Under the pieces are notes generated by a model, which saw only the letters and a program-made list of their open reading frames with translations, was not told the origin of the DNA and made no database searches. A DNA stretch of 64,000 bases from Candidatus Latescibacterota bacterium (lineage in GTDB: Bacteria; JAAXHH01), in the NCBI GenBank assembly GCA_022821085.1, contig JAJEEG010000006.1, positions 2,806,130 through 2,870,129 of the forward strand. The letters run 5' to 3'. The position numbers and the translations under genes are program-made. Each line of letters opens with the position of its first letter. The stretch's first letter is position 1. Of this stretch, positions 44,619 to 53,194 are shown piece by piece.

Positions 44619-45508
44619 TGACAACGAGACCGCCGGTCCAAACCAGACCACCGGGCGAAAAAAGCCGTATGTCGACCTGGAATTACGTGATCTATCCGGT
44701 CCTGCTCGGTTACCTGGTGATCGTGGTCTACCCGATGGCCTGGCTGCTGTACACGTCGCTCAAGACGGACCGGGAAATCTTCCTGGCGCCTTTCACGCTG
44801 CCGGACTGGGCGGACCTGCAGTGGATCAACTTCTCGCGGGCGTGGACGGTGGGGCAGTTCGGGGATTACTTCCTGAACAGCGCGATGCTGACGGTCCTGA
44901 CGGTGATCCTGTCGCTGCTCTTCGCGGCCATGGCGGCCTATGCCCTCTCGCGTTTTCGTTTCTTCGGCGCCCGGCCCCTGTTCTTCTTCTTCCTGGCCGG
45001 GCTGATGGTACCGCTGCAGCTGGCCATCGTGCCCCTCTTCTTCCAGATGAAGGATCTCATGCTGCTCAATTCCCGGCTGGGGCTGCTCCTCGTCTACATC
45101 GCCTTCGGGATGCCCTTCGCCATCTTCATCCTGGCGGGCTTCTTCAAGTCACTGCCGTCCGGGCTCCACGAGTCGGCCCTGATGGACGGCGCCGGAGAAT
45201 TGCGGGCCTTCTGGCACATCATGCTGCCGCTGGCCAAGCCCGCCCTGGTCACGGTGGGCATATTCGCCTTCCTCGGCACCTGGAACGAGTTCTTCATGGC
45301 CTTCATGTTCCTGTCCGGCGAGAACGCCGAAAGCCTGCGCACCCTTCCCCTCGGCCTGGCCAACATCACCATCGTGAGCCAGTACCGCAGCGACTGGGGC
45401 ATGGCTTTCGCCGGCCTGGTGCTCATGATGCTGCCCACCATGGCGGTCTACGCCCTGCTTCAGCGACAGGTGACGAAGGGGATCACGGTGGGGGCGCTCA
45501 AGGGGTGA
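44618..45508 (+). CDS. ABC transporter permease, MalG-type
   Basis: A 296-residue inner-membrane permease starting at the ATG at 44618, which overlaps the previous stop by one base (TGATG). Six hydrophobic helices are evident, including YVIYPVLLGYLVIVVYPMAWLL and FFFFLAGLMVPLQLAIVPLFF. The EAA-type loop is ESALMDGAGELRAFWHIMLPLAKPAL (near residue 190). It forms the permease pair with the fusion protein for a carbohydrate-type importer. The reading frame is open upstream of 44618 but that part is an out-of-frame shadow. Confidence 0.93.
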   Translation: MTTRPPVQTRPPGEKSRMSTWNYVIYPVLLGYLVIVVYPMAWLLYTSLKTDREIFLAPFTLPDWADLQWINFSRAWTVGQFGDYFLNSAMLTVLTVILSLLFAAMAAYALSRFRFFGARPLFFFFLAGLMVPLQLAIVPLFFQMKDLMLLNSRLGLLLVYIAFGMPFAIFILAGFFKSLPSGLHESALMDGAGELRAFWHIMLPLAKPALVTVGIFAFLGTWNEFFMAFMFLSGENAESLRTLPLGLANITIVSQYRSDWGMAFAGLVLMMLPTMAVYALLQRQVTKGITVGALKG

Positions 45509-45594
45509 CGGAGCGGAGGCCGAGTACAACAGCAGTAGAATAACCGATTGGAAGCCGGGCCGGAGCTGGTCAACCTCGCGGCCGGTTTACAAAG

Positions 45595-46302
45595 CTATCT
45601 GCGCTTTTCCTGAGACAGATTGAAGCTCATGATGATCCGATCGGCATCCTTCCCTTTGGCCCTGGAGCGATTCGGCGCCACGCTATGGTATAGCCAACTG
45701 GGGAAGATCAGCATTCTGCCGGCCACAGGTTGGTACCGGACCTTGGTCCAGCAGTTTCGCGGGCGCCTGGTTCCTGGGATGTATTCGACCTGTGTCATCA
45801 TGTTCTGGGTGCGTGGATCGATAAACTCGATACGACCCGAATTCTTAGGTGCCTGGACGTAGTAGACACCGCTCCAGATGCAGCCGGGATGAATGTGGGC
45901 CCGGTTCGAACTCCCCGGCGGATTGATGATCGACCACATGGTGCCGATTTTCAGTCGATAGGACGTGTGGTAGCCCAGTTTGCGGCACATCATGTCCGAT
46001 ACCGCGTCGACCTGTTGTACCAATCCCGCAAACGTGTCGTCCTTGTGCAGCCTAACGTGGCTGTGCCAGCTTCCCAACTCCGGGAAGTTCGACTTGTTAA
46101 CCCCTGAATCATCGCGTGCGCGTTCGGCGTAGATCGCCTCGATCAGATGGGCGTTCAGCGATTCGCTGTCCGGCAGATCCAGTGAGAAAACCAGGGTCGG
46201 AAAGTAGCGGGTCACCTTGAGCGCGTTATCGGACAGACGGGCCGCCGAGTCGCTGTCCACGGCTACATGGTCGGGAGTATCGCGCGCCACCTTATGCCCC
46301 AT
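45595..46302 (-). CDS. 2OG-Fe(II) oxygenase, TIGR02466-like
   Basis: A 235-residue putative hydroxylase. RYFPTLVFSLDLPDSESLN is the usual opening of the TIGR02466 family. NPPGSSNRAHIHPGCIWSGVYYVQAP holds a His-x-His pair, and LIFPSWLYHSVAPNRS has the distal His followed by the Arg that holds 2-oxoglutarate. IMSFNLSQ closes the barrel. Substrate unknown. The gene is 27 bp downstream of the acidic repeat lipoprotein gene on the same strand, so the two are probably co-transcribed. Confidence 0.8.
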   Translation of the reverse strand: MGHKVARDTPDHVAVDSDSAARLSDNALKVTRYFPTLVFSLDLPDSESLNAHLIEAIYAERARDDSGVNKSNFPELGSWHSHVRLHKDDTFAGLVQQVDAVSDMMCRKLGYHTSYRLKIGTMWSIINPPGSSNRAHIHPGCIWSGVYYVQAPKNSGRIEFIDPRTQNMMTQVEYIPGTRRPRNCWTKVRYQPVAGRMLIFPSWLYHSVAPNRSRAKGKDADRIIMSFNLSQEKRR

Positions 46303-46329
46303 CTTCTTTGATGCGTATCCACGCCTGAC

Positions 46330-47262
46330 CTAATCGTCGTCCTCGTCGTCATCATCGTCCTCATCGTCGTCGTCATCATCGTCCTCATCATCGTCTTCAT
46401 CGTCGTCTTCGTCGCCCTCGTCACCCTCATCGCCTTCGTCATTCTCGTCGCCTTCGTCGTCCTCGTCGTTTTCATCGCCTTCATCGCCTTCGTCACCCTC
46501 GTCGTCCTCATCGCCTTCGTCATTCTCGTCGCCTTCGTCGTCCTCATCACCTTCATCGTCCTCATCGCCTTCGTCGTCCTCGTCGTTCTCGTCCCCTTCG
46601 TCGCCCTCGTCACCCTCGTCACCCTCGTCGCCGACTACGTCTTCGTCGCCCTCGTCCCCTTCGTCGCCTTCATCACCCTCGTCGTCCTCGTCACCCTCGT
46701 CGCCTTCGTCGTCCTCGTCACCCTCGTCACCTTCATCGTTCTCATCACCCTCGTCGCCGTCTACGTCTTCGTCTCCCTCGTCCCCTTCGTCCCCTTCGTC
46801 GTTCTCGTCGCCTTCGTCGTCCTCATTGCCTTCATCGTTCTCGTCGCCTTCGTCGTCCTCATCGCCTTCATCGTCCTCATCGCCTTCATCGTTCTCGTCG
46901 TCCTCGTCACCCTCGTCGTCCTCATCACCTTCATCGTTCTCATCATCCTCGTCGCCCTCGTCCCCCTCGTCGCCGTCCACGTCTTCGTCGCCCTCGTTCC
47001 CTTCGTCGTCCTCATCGCCTTCGTCGCCTTCGTCGTCCTCGTCGCCCTCGTCATCCTCGTCGTCTTCGTCGCCTTCGTCGTCCTCATCACCCTCGTCGCC
47101 TTCGTCGCCTTCGTCGTCCTCGTCACCGTCTATGCCATCGTCTTCGTCGCCTTCGTCACCTTCGTCGTCCTCGTCTCCCTCGTCTCCCTCGTCGTCCTCG
47201 TCACCTTCGTCGCCCTCGTCTCCCTCGTCTCCCTCGTCGTCTTCGTCGCCCTCGTTTCCGTC
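46330..47262. repeat. long tract of 9-bp and 12-bp tandem repeats
   Basis: TCGTCCTCGTCGCC, TTCGTCGTCCTC and related units are repeated for about 930 bp. All lengths are multiples of three, so the acidic reading frame stays open. Rare interruptions such as GTCTACGTC and GACTACGTC give Asp-Val-Asp. Confidence 0.9.
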
Positions 47263-47643
47263 GTCCGCATACCTTGCCTGACTCACGACGGTGGACGGAT
47301 TTGACGGTTCGTCGACATCATCCTGTTCTCCGTCATCGCCTGCACCTTGAACGGCATCCGCGCCACCTGTGCTGCCTGAGCTGCCGTCCCCTTCGCTGTC
47401 CCCACCAGCACCGCCTGTGCCTTGACCGGCATTCGTGTCACTTGCGTCATCATCCCCTTCTCCGTCCCCGCCGCCGTCTCCGTTTCCACTCTGGCCGGTT
47501 CCTACCTGGTTGACGGTCTGGGATGAATTCGGCACCAGCGGATTCTGACCGTTATCACCTCTACAACTCATGATCATCAGCAAGGCGGCAACTGCGATCT
47601 GCAGGTTTCTTACCCAATTATAAACAATGCGGTAAACTGCCAT
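46330..47643 (-). CDS. extremely acidic repeat lipoprotein
   Basis: A 437-residue protein from the ATG at 47641-47643 (AGAGAGG upstream). The N-terminus is a lipoprotein signal: a hydrophobic IAVAALLMI stretch and a lipobox-like IMSC with Cys at residue 27. A Gly/Ser/Asp linker with several short Gly-rich repeats follows to about residue 125. The rest, about 310 residues, is almost only Asp, Glu and Gly in a six-residue pattern (Asp-Glu-Gly-Asp-Glu-Asp), with rare Asn, Ile or Val. Net charge is huge and negative. Such a chain would be unfolded and could bind Ca2+ or other cations at the cell surface. The complementary strand shows an open Ser-Pro frame that is only a shadow. Confidence 0.75.
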   Translation of the reverse strand: MAVYRIVYNWVRNLQIAVAALLMIMSCRGDNGQNPLVPNSSQTVNQVGTGQSGNGDGGGDGEGDDDASDTNAGQGTGGAGGDSEGDGSSGSTGGADAVQGAGDDGEQDDVDEPSNPSTVVSQARYADDGNEGDEDDEGDEGDEGDEGDEDDEGDEGDEDDEGDEGDEDDGIDGDEDDEGDEGDEGDEDDEGDEDDEDDEGDEDDEGDEGDEDDEGNEGDEDVDGDEGDEGDEDDENDEGDEDDEGDEDDENDEGDEDDEGDEDDEGDENDEGNEDDEGDENDEGDEGDEGDEDVDGDEGDENDEGDEGDEDDEGDEGDEDDEGDEGDEGDEGDEDVVGDEGDEGDEGDEGDENDEDDEGDEDDEGDEDDEGDENDEGDEDDEGDEGDEGDENDEDDEGDENDEGDEGDEGDEDDDEDDDEDDDDDDDEDDDDDEDDD

Positions 47644-47926
47644 AGGATCCTCTCTTACCACTCATCAATCAGCGTGGTGAGAAAGGGTGAAGCGGTATTT
47701 CGATGCGAGATTACAATGCGGAGTACTATAAAATAAACACATTTATGTACTGATGTAAAGCAAAAGCCGGAAAAACAGCCGACCTTTCACCTTGAAAGAT
47801 AGAGCATCAGCGGGACCTGAGAACGTACTACGCCCCTGACTTCGTCTCACGGTATGTAGCAGGACGAACATCCGCCCCGGGTGTGGGCGCGCTGAGTACT
47901 CAGCTTTATTGAAGTTTGCGGACCGC
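47644..47926. other. intergenic region before the acidic lipoprotein
   Basis: No gene is seen. It includes the 3-prime side of the ferredoxin gene and an AT-rich patch (47710-47760, with TACTATAAAATAAAC) that may hold the minus-strand promoter of the lipoprotein gene. The -35/-10 choice is unclear. Confidence 0.4.
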
Positions 47927-48286
47927 CTAGGGTCGGTCGATCCAGACCGGGTCGGGCGTGATGCTCGTTTCCGGTGTCGGCCCCGTATCGTCCCACTCTT
48001 CCTCGTTTTCCAGCAGGAAGCCCGGCTCGACCGACATGTCGTGATCGCAGATGATCTGGCAGGAAAGCCGGACCTCGCCGAGTGCGCCCTTCTCCGTCAG
48101 TACGTCGCGTTCGGCCTCGGTCATCGTGGCCGGTTCGCCCGAGACGAAGTTCACCCGGCAGGTCGTGCACTTGGCGTTGCCTCCGCAGCGGTGGCCGATG
48201 TTCACGCCGGTGCCTTCGATGGCCAGCACGAGACGCTGCCCCGATTCGACCTGGTGCTCTACGCCGTTTACGGTGAGTTTCGGCAT
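47927..48286 (-). CDS. plant-type [2Fe-2S] ferredoxin
   Basis: A 119-residue electron carrier. The cluster ligands are CGGNAKCTTC (near residues 34-43) and the fourth Cys in RLSCQII (near 75). This is the CxxxxxCxxC...C spacing of adrenodoxin/chloroplast-type ferredoxins. The C-terminus has an acidic Pro/Thr-rich extension. AAAGGAG precedes the ATG. The upstream dyad at 48309-48326 could control it. It may feed reductant to oxygenases nearby, though the 2OG type do not need a ferredoxin. Confidence 0.92.
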   Translation of the reverse strand: MPKLTVNGVEHQVESGQRLVLAIEGTGVNIGHRCGGNAKCTTCRVNFVSGEPATMTEAERDVLTEKGALGEVRLSCQIICDHDMSVEPGFLLENEEEWDDTGPTPETSITPDPVWIDRP

Positions 48287-48308
48287 GGTGATTTGCTCCT
48301 TTGATGTA

Positions 48309-48326
48309 TTGTCAATGTTGACAATG
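48309..48326. promoter_or_regulatory. dyad-symmetric operator candidate before ferredoxin
   Basis: ATTGTCAA, two bases, then TTGACAAT form a perfect 8-bp inverted repeat, 23 bp upstream of the ferredoxin start. A dimeric repressor here would block transcription. No regulator is encoded beside it. Confidence 0.55.
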
Positions 48327-48400
48327 TGATTTCAACGTCGTTAAAACAACCTCGGCAGCCGGCACGTGCCCGGCACGCGGCAGACGCACAACCGCCGCGA

Positions 48401-49198
48401 TCAGCCTGTGATTACGTGACCCAGCCGGTCACAGGTATGCTCCAGGTCCACCCAGCGGTACGGCCCGTCGGTCACGGCGTAACACACCTCGTACACCGGG
48501 TTTTCCGTGGCCTTCAGGGCCAGTTCGATGATCTGCGTAATGTCCGCCTGGCTGCACCAGACCGACCGCAGGAAGGGCTCGGTGGCCTCGTTGTCCTTGT
48601 TGACCCAGCCGATGCGCAGGCAGACGACAGAAAACCCGTGGGCGTCGTGGTAGGTGCGGCAGATGCCTTCGCCCCATACCTTGCTGGCCGAATAGGGTTC
48701 CGTGGGACGAGGCGGGTCGGTGACCTTGACGATGGGCATGGGATCGGGCAGCCCCTCGAGGCGGCCTTTCAGAAGAGACACGTACGGTTCGGAGAACTGG
48801 CCGTACCCCCAGCTCGCCATGACCGAGCTTGCGTAGATCAGCCGCCTGATTCCTTCCTCCCGGCAGACCTCCAGCACGTTGTAGGTGCCGCGGATATTGC
48901 TTTCCAGAATGGTCTCGAAGGACGCACCGGGATCGGGAACCGCGCCCAGATGGACGACCGCGTCCATGCCGGAGAGCGCGCGGGACACGGCGTCCCGGTC
49001 GGTCAGATCGGCCAGTGAGAATCGGTCGTCCGGAATGCGCAGGAGGTCCTCGTCGTCGATGCGGTCCGAAGAAGCCGTCCGCCGGCCGCTGCCATAGGCT
49101 TCGTACTCATCCTTTCCGCTCAGGTGCCGGTAGGTCAGGTTGCCGATCAGCCCGTACGCACCTGTTACGTGCACCTTCAGGGGTCTTCCCTCGCTCAT
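48401..49198 (-). CDS. NAD-dependent epimerase/dehydratase (extended SDR)
   Basis: A 265-residue extended short-chain dehydrogenase. The dinucleotide-binding loop is VTGAYGLIGNLTYRHL (residues 11-19). The catalytic pair is Tyr-x3-Lys in EPYSASKVWGE (near 171), with the Ser in YASSVMASWGY. SDRs of this type modify nucleotide sugars or related carbonyl compounds. It follows pruA by 44 bp and precedes the ferredoxin. Length is at the short end for the family. Confidence 0.85.
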   Translation of the reverse strand: MSEGRPLKVHVTGAYGLIGNLTYRHLSGKDEYEAYGSGRRTASSDRIDDEDLLRIPDDRFSLADLTDRDAVSRALSGMDAVVHLGAVPDPGASFETILESNIRGTYNVLEVCREEGIRRLIYASSVMASWGYGQFSEPYVSLLKGRLEGLPDPMPIVKVTDPPRPTEPYSASKVWGEGICRTYHDAHGFSVVCLRIGWVNKDNEATEPFLRSVWCSQADITQIIELALKATENPVYEVCYAVTDGPYRWVDLEHTCDRLGHVITG

Positions 49199-49242
49199 TG
49201 AATCCTCCAGTTCAATTTCCGAACTTCAGTGAATCGACTGCC

Positions 49243-50874
<1,632 letters not shown>

Positions 50875-50880
50875 ATCCCA

Positions 50881-50910
50881 TATGTATCCGGCGCGCGGCC
50901 GATGTGTCAA
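50881..50910 (-). promoter_or_regulatory. pruA promoter, close to the start codon
   Basis: On the minus strand TTGACA (50905-50910) is followed by 17 bp and ATACAT (50882-50887), or by 18 bp and TACATA (50881-50886). With the second choice transcription would start at or within a base or two of the pruA ATG, so a leaderless or very short-leader mRNA is possible. Confidence 0.45.
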
Positions 50911-50977
50911 CTGTTTTGTAGGCCGCCTGGCGGCATCCAGGCGCGCTGATCCGCGGTTCTCCTCACGGGGCGTCAAT

Positions 50978-51025
50978 GGCGCTCTTCGCGGCACTCCCTA
51001 CGGCGCTCCCCACCGCGCTCCCCAC
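50978..51025. repeat. four tandem 12-bp repeats
   Basis: Units of exactly 12 bp at 50978-50989, 50990-51001, 51002-51013 and 51014-51025 share the form (G/C)GC(G/A)CTCCCCAC with decay in the first two. Confidence 0.8.
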
Positions 51026-51183
51026 GGCCATTTTACCCTTGCCAGACCCCGCGGTGAAATGAGATATTAGGGGTATAAACCGAAGTCATACACGCGAGTT
51101 ATGCAACCAGGAAGAACGAGGTTCGCGGCCGTCATAAACAGCAGTTGTTCGGAACGGCGGCCACCCGGACCGGAGGTAGGGTC

Positions 51184-52272
51184 ATGAGCACCGATCAGGC
51201 GAAACAGGAACACGGGATCAAGGCGGTAAACCAGGAATACACGCAGTACGACCAGGTGGAAAAGGAACAGACCTACAACCTGGCCGAAGGCGCGGCGGAA
51301 GAGGCATTCGACGAGGAAACACAGATCCGGACCTGCGACATGAGCCTGTTCCTTCACGGCGGCCCGGAGGGCAGGGCGCAGTTCGCCCGGGACATCGGCG
51401 AAGCCATGGAAGGCATCGGCTTCGTGATCCTCGAGAACCACGAAATCCCGCCCAGCCTGTACGAGGAGGCCGAGCGCAAGGTGGCCGAATTCTTCACGGC
51501 TACGCCCATGGCCGACAAGATGAAATACGAGGCTGAGCGGCACGGTTCGGTCAACCAGGGGTACTTTCCCATCAAGCAGACCAGCCGCATGCATCCCGAT
51601 CTCGTCGAAGGCTGGGTCTTCTGCCGCAGGGCCTTCAACCTGGGCGAGAACCCGGACTACCGCGAAACGGACTACTGGCCCGCGGCCGAATACGAACCAT
51701 TCTTCCGGCAGGTCATCCAGCATCATGAAAAGCTGATCCTACCCCTCATGCAGAGCATCCTCACCTACCTGGGCTGCGATCCGTCCCTGTACGACGAGAA
51801 GCTCACGCGGACGAACTTCGGCTTCCGGCTCAACTACTACCCGCCCATCACGAAAGAGGACGACGAGTCCGGGGCCGGCCGCATGCTGGGCCACGAGGAC
51901 GTCGACCTGTTCACCATCCTGCCCTCCCACGGGGTGGACGGCCTGCAGGTGCTCAACCGTGAGAACATGAAGTGGATCCGACTCAATCCCCCGGAAGGCA
52001 GCATCATCATCAACACGGGCGACTACATGCAGCGGATCACCAACGACCGCCTGCCCTCCACCACGCACCGGGTCAGCAAGCCGCAGGACGCCAGCCTCTT
52101 CGGCTCCGCCCGCGTCAGCATCCCCATGGCCGTCTACGTCTGGGAGGAGGAGATGCTCGAGGTGCTGCCCAACACGGGCGAGCCCAAGTACGAACCCATC
52201 TCGGCGGTTCAGTTCCACACCCGGACCACGAGCAAGTACTACGGCGACGACTACGCGGTGGACGACGACTGA
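51184..52272 (+). CDS. isopenicillin-N-synthase-like 2OG-Fe(II) oxygenase
   Basis: A 362-residue oxygenase of the DIOX_N/2OG-FeII_Oxy type, starting at the ATG at 51184 after GGAGGTAGG. The N-terminal half has the DIOX_N-like opening GFVILENHEIPPSLYEEAERKV. The jelly-roll core has the iron ligands GHEDVDLFTILP (His-x-Asp, near 238) and THRVSKP (distal His, near 291). ARVSIPMAVY holds the Arg that would grip 2-oxoglutarate. Plant and bacterial relatives act on natural products, flavonoids or hormones; the substrate here is unknown. Confidence 0.85.
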   Translation: MSTDQAKQEHGIKAVNQEYTQYDQVEKEQTYNLAEGAAEEAFDEETQIRTCDMSLFLHGGPEGRAQFARDIGEAMEGIGFVILENHEIPPSLYEEAERKVAEFFTATPMADKMKYEAERHGSVNQGYFPIKQTSRMHPDLVEGWVFCRRAFNLGENPDYRETDYWPAAEYEPFFRQVIQHHEKLILPLMQSILTYLGCDPSLYDEKLTRTNFGFRLNYYPPITKEDDESGAGRMLGHEDVDLFTILPSHGVDGLQVLNRENMKWIRLNPPEGSIIINTGDYMQRITNDRLPSTTHRVSKPQDASLFGSARVSIPMAVYVWEEEMLEVLPNTGEPKYEPISAVQFHTRTTSKYYGDDYAVDDD

Positions 52273-52345
52273 AAGATCGCGGCGGATGACGACTTAGCCG
52301 ACGATCTAGCCGACCAATGAGCACTGGCCCGCGAAAGGACGGCCC

Positions 52346-53104
52346 ATGACCCCCCACGAACGATACCTCTTCGACCTGCAGGGCTTCATCGAAGTCCCGG
52401 CCGCCCTCGACGCCGGACAGCTCACCGAGCTGAACCGCATCCTCGACGACAAGATCGAAGATGCCATGGAACCCGGCGCCACCACCCACCGTTTTGGCTT
52501 CACTCTGCTCGACTGGGGACCCGCGTACCGGGCGTTGATCGACAACCCGCGGATAGATCCTTACCTGGAGCAATTGGTCGGACCCAAGTACCGGCTGGAT
52601 CACGACTACGCCGACATCATCCGCAAAGGCGACGGGCCCATCGGCACGACCCTCCACGGCGGCGCCATCCCCTTCGACCCCCTCTATTCCTATACCTGCG
52701 TCAACCAGGAGATCCGGTGCGGCCTGACCGTGGTCGCCTACAACCTGAAGGACGTGAACCCGGGCGACGGCGGCTTCGGCTGCGTGCCCGGCAGCCACAA
52801 AAGCAACTTCCGCTTCCCCGACGAGTGGCGCAACCTCAAGACCGACCAGCCCTTCATCCGCGCCGTGACCGGCAAGGCCGGCACCGCCGTGATCTTCACC
52901 GAGGCGCTGACCCACGGCACCATGCCCTGGCACGGCGACGAGCGCCGCACCGTGTTCTACAAGTACTCGCCCAACTCGGTCTCCTGGTACGCGGAGTACT
53001 ACGAAGCAGATAAGTACGAGGGTCTGACGGAACGGCAGCAGCAGATCCTCGAAGCGCCGAACGCCAGGTATGGGCAGCGGTTTAAGCCTGGGGTGGTTGT
53101 GTAG
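52346..53104 (+). CDS. phytanoyl-CoA dioxygenase family oxygenase
   Basis: A 252-residue PhyH-type oxygenase. RYLFDLQGFIEVPAALDAGQL opens it. The putative iron site is HGGAIPFDPLY (near residue 99, where the usual HxD is replaced by a longer His...Asp spacing). The distal His is in TEALTHGTMPWHGDERRT, with the Arg pair after it. This arrangement is common in a subgroup of bacterial PhyH proteins found in sponge- and soil-associated phyla. It is the last GC-rich gene before the AT-rich island. Confidence 0.82.
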   Translation: MTPHERYLFDLQGFIEVPAALDAGQLTELNRILDDKIEDAMEPGATTHRFGFTLLDWGPAYRALIDNPRIDPYLEQLVGPKYRLDHDYADIIRKGDGPIGTTLHGGAIPFDPLYSYTCVNQEIRCGLTVVAYNLKDVNPGDGGFGCVPGSHKSNFRFPDEWRNLKTDQPFIRAVTGKAGTAVIFTEALTHGTMPWHGDERRTVFYKYSPNSVSWYAEYYEADKYEGLTERQQQILEAPNARYGQRFKPGVVV

Positions 53105-53194
53105 GTGGGATAGAGACTCTGGTCGTCTATATAGATGGTTATAACTTTATCAAATACTGATGAGATCTTTCACCTTTAATGAGTGAGTTGTAAG

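Larger units (their letters stand above)
50875..51183. other. intergenic region between pruA and the IPNS-like gene
   Basis: A 309-bp stretch without a gene. It holds the minus-strand pruA promoter, a 12-bp tandem repeat array, and the ribosome site (GGAGGTAGG) of the downstream plus-strand gene. Confidence 0.5.

Noticed and set aside
46330-47262. Possible CRISPR array
   Set aside because: Repeats are directly tandem units of 9-12 bp without spacers and keep a single reading frame.
46826-47281. Open plus-strand frame of Ser and Pro repeats
   Set aside because: It is the complement of the acidic Asp/Glu/Gly tract; the minus-strand frame has a start, ribosome site and lipoprotein signal.
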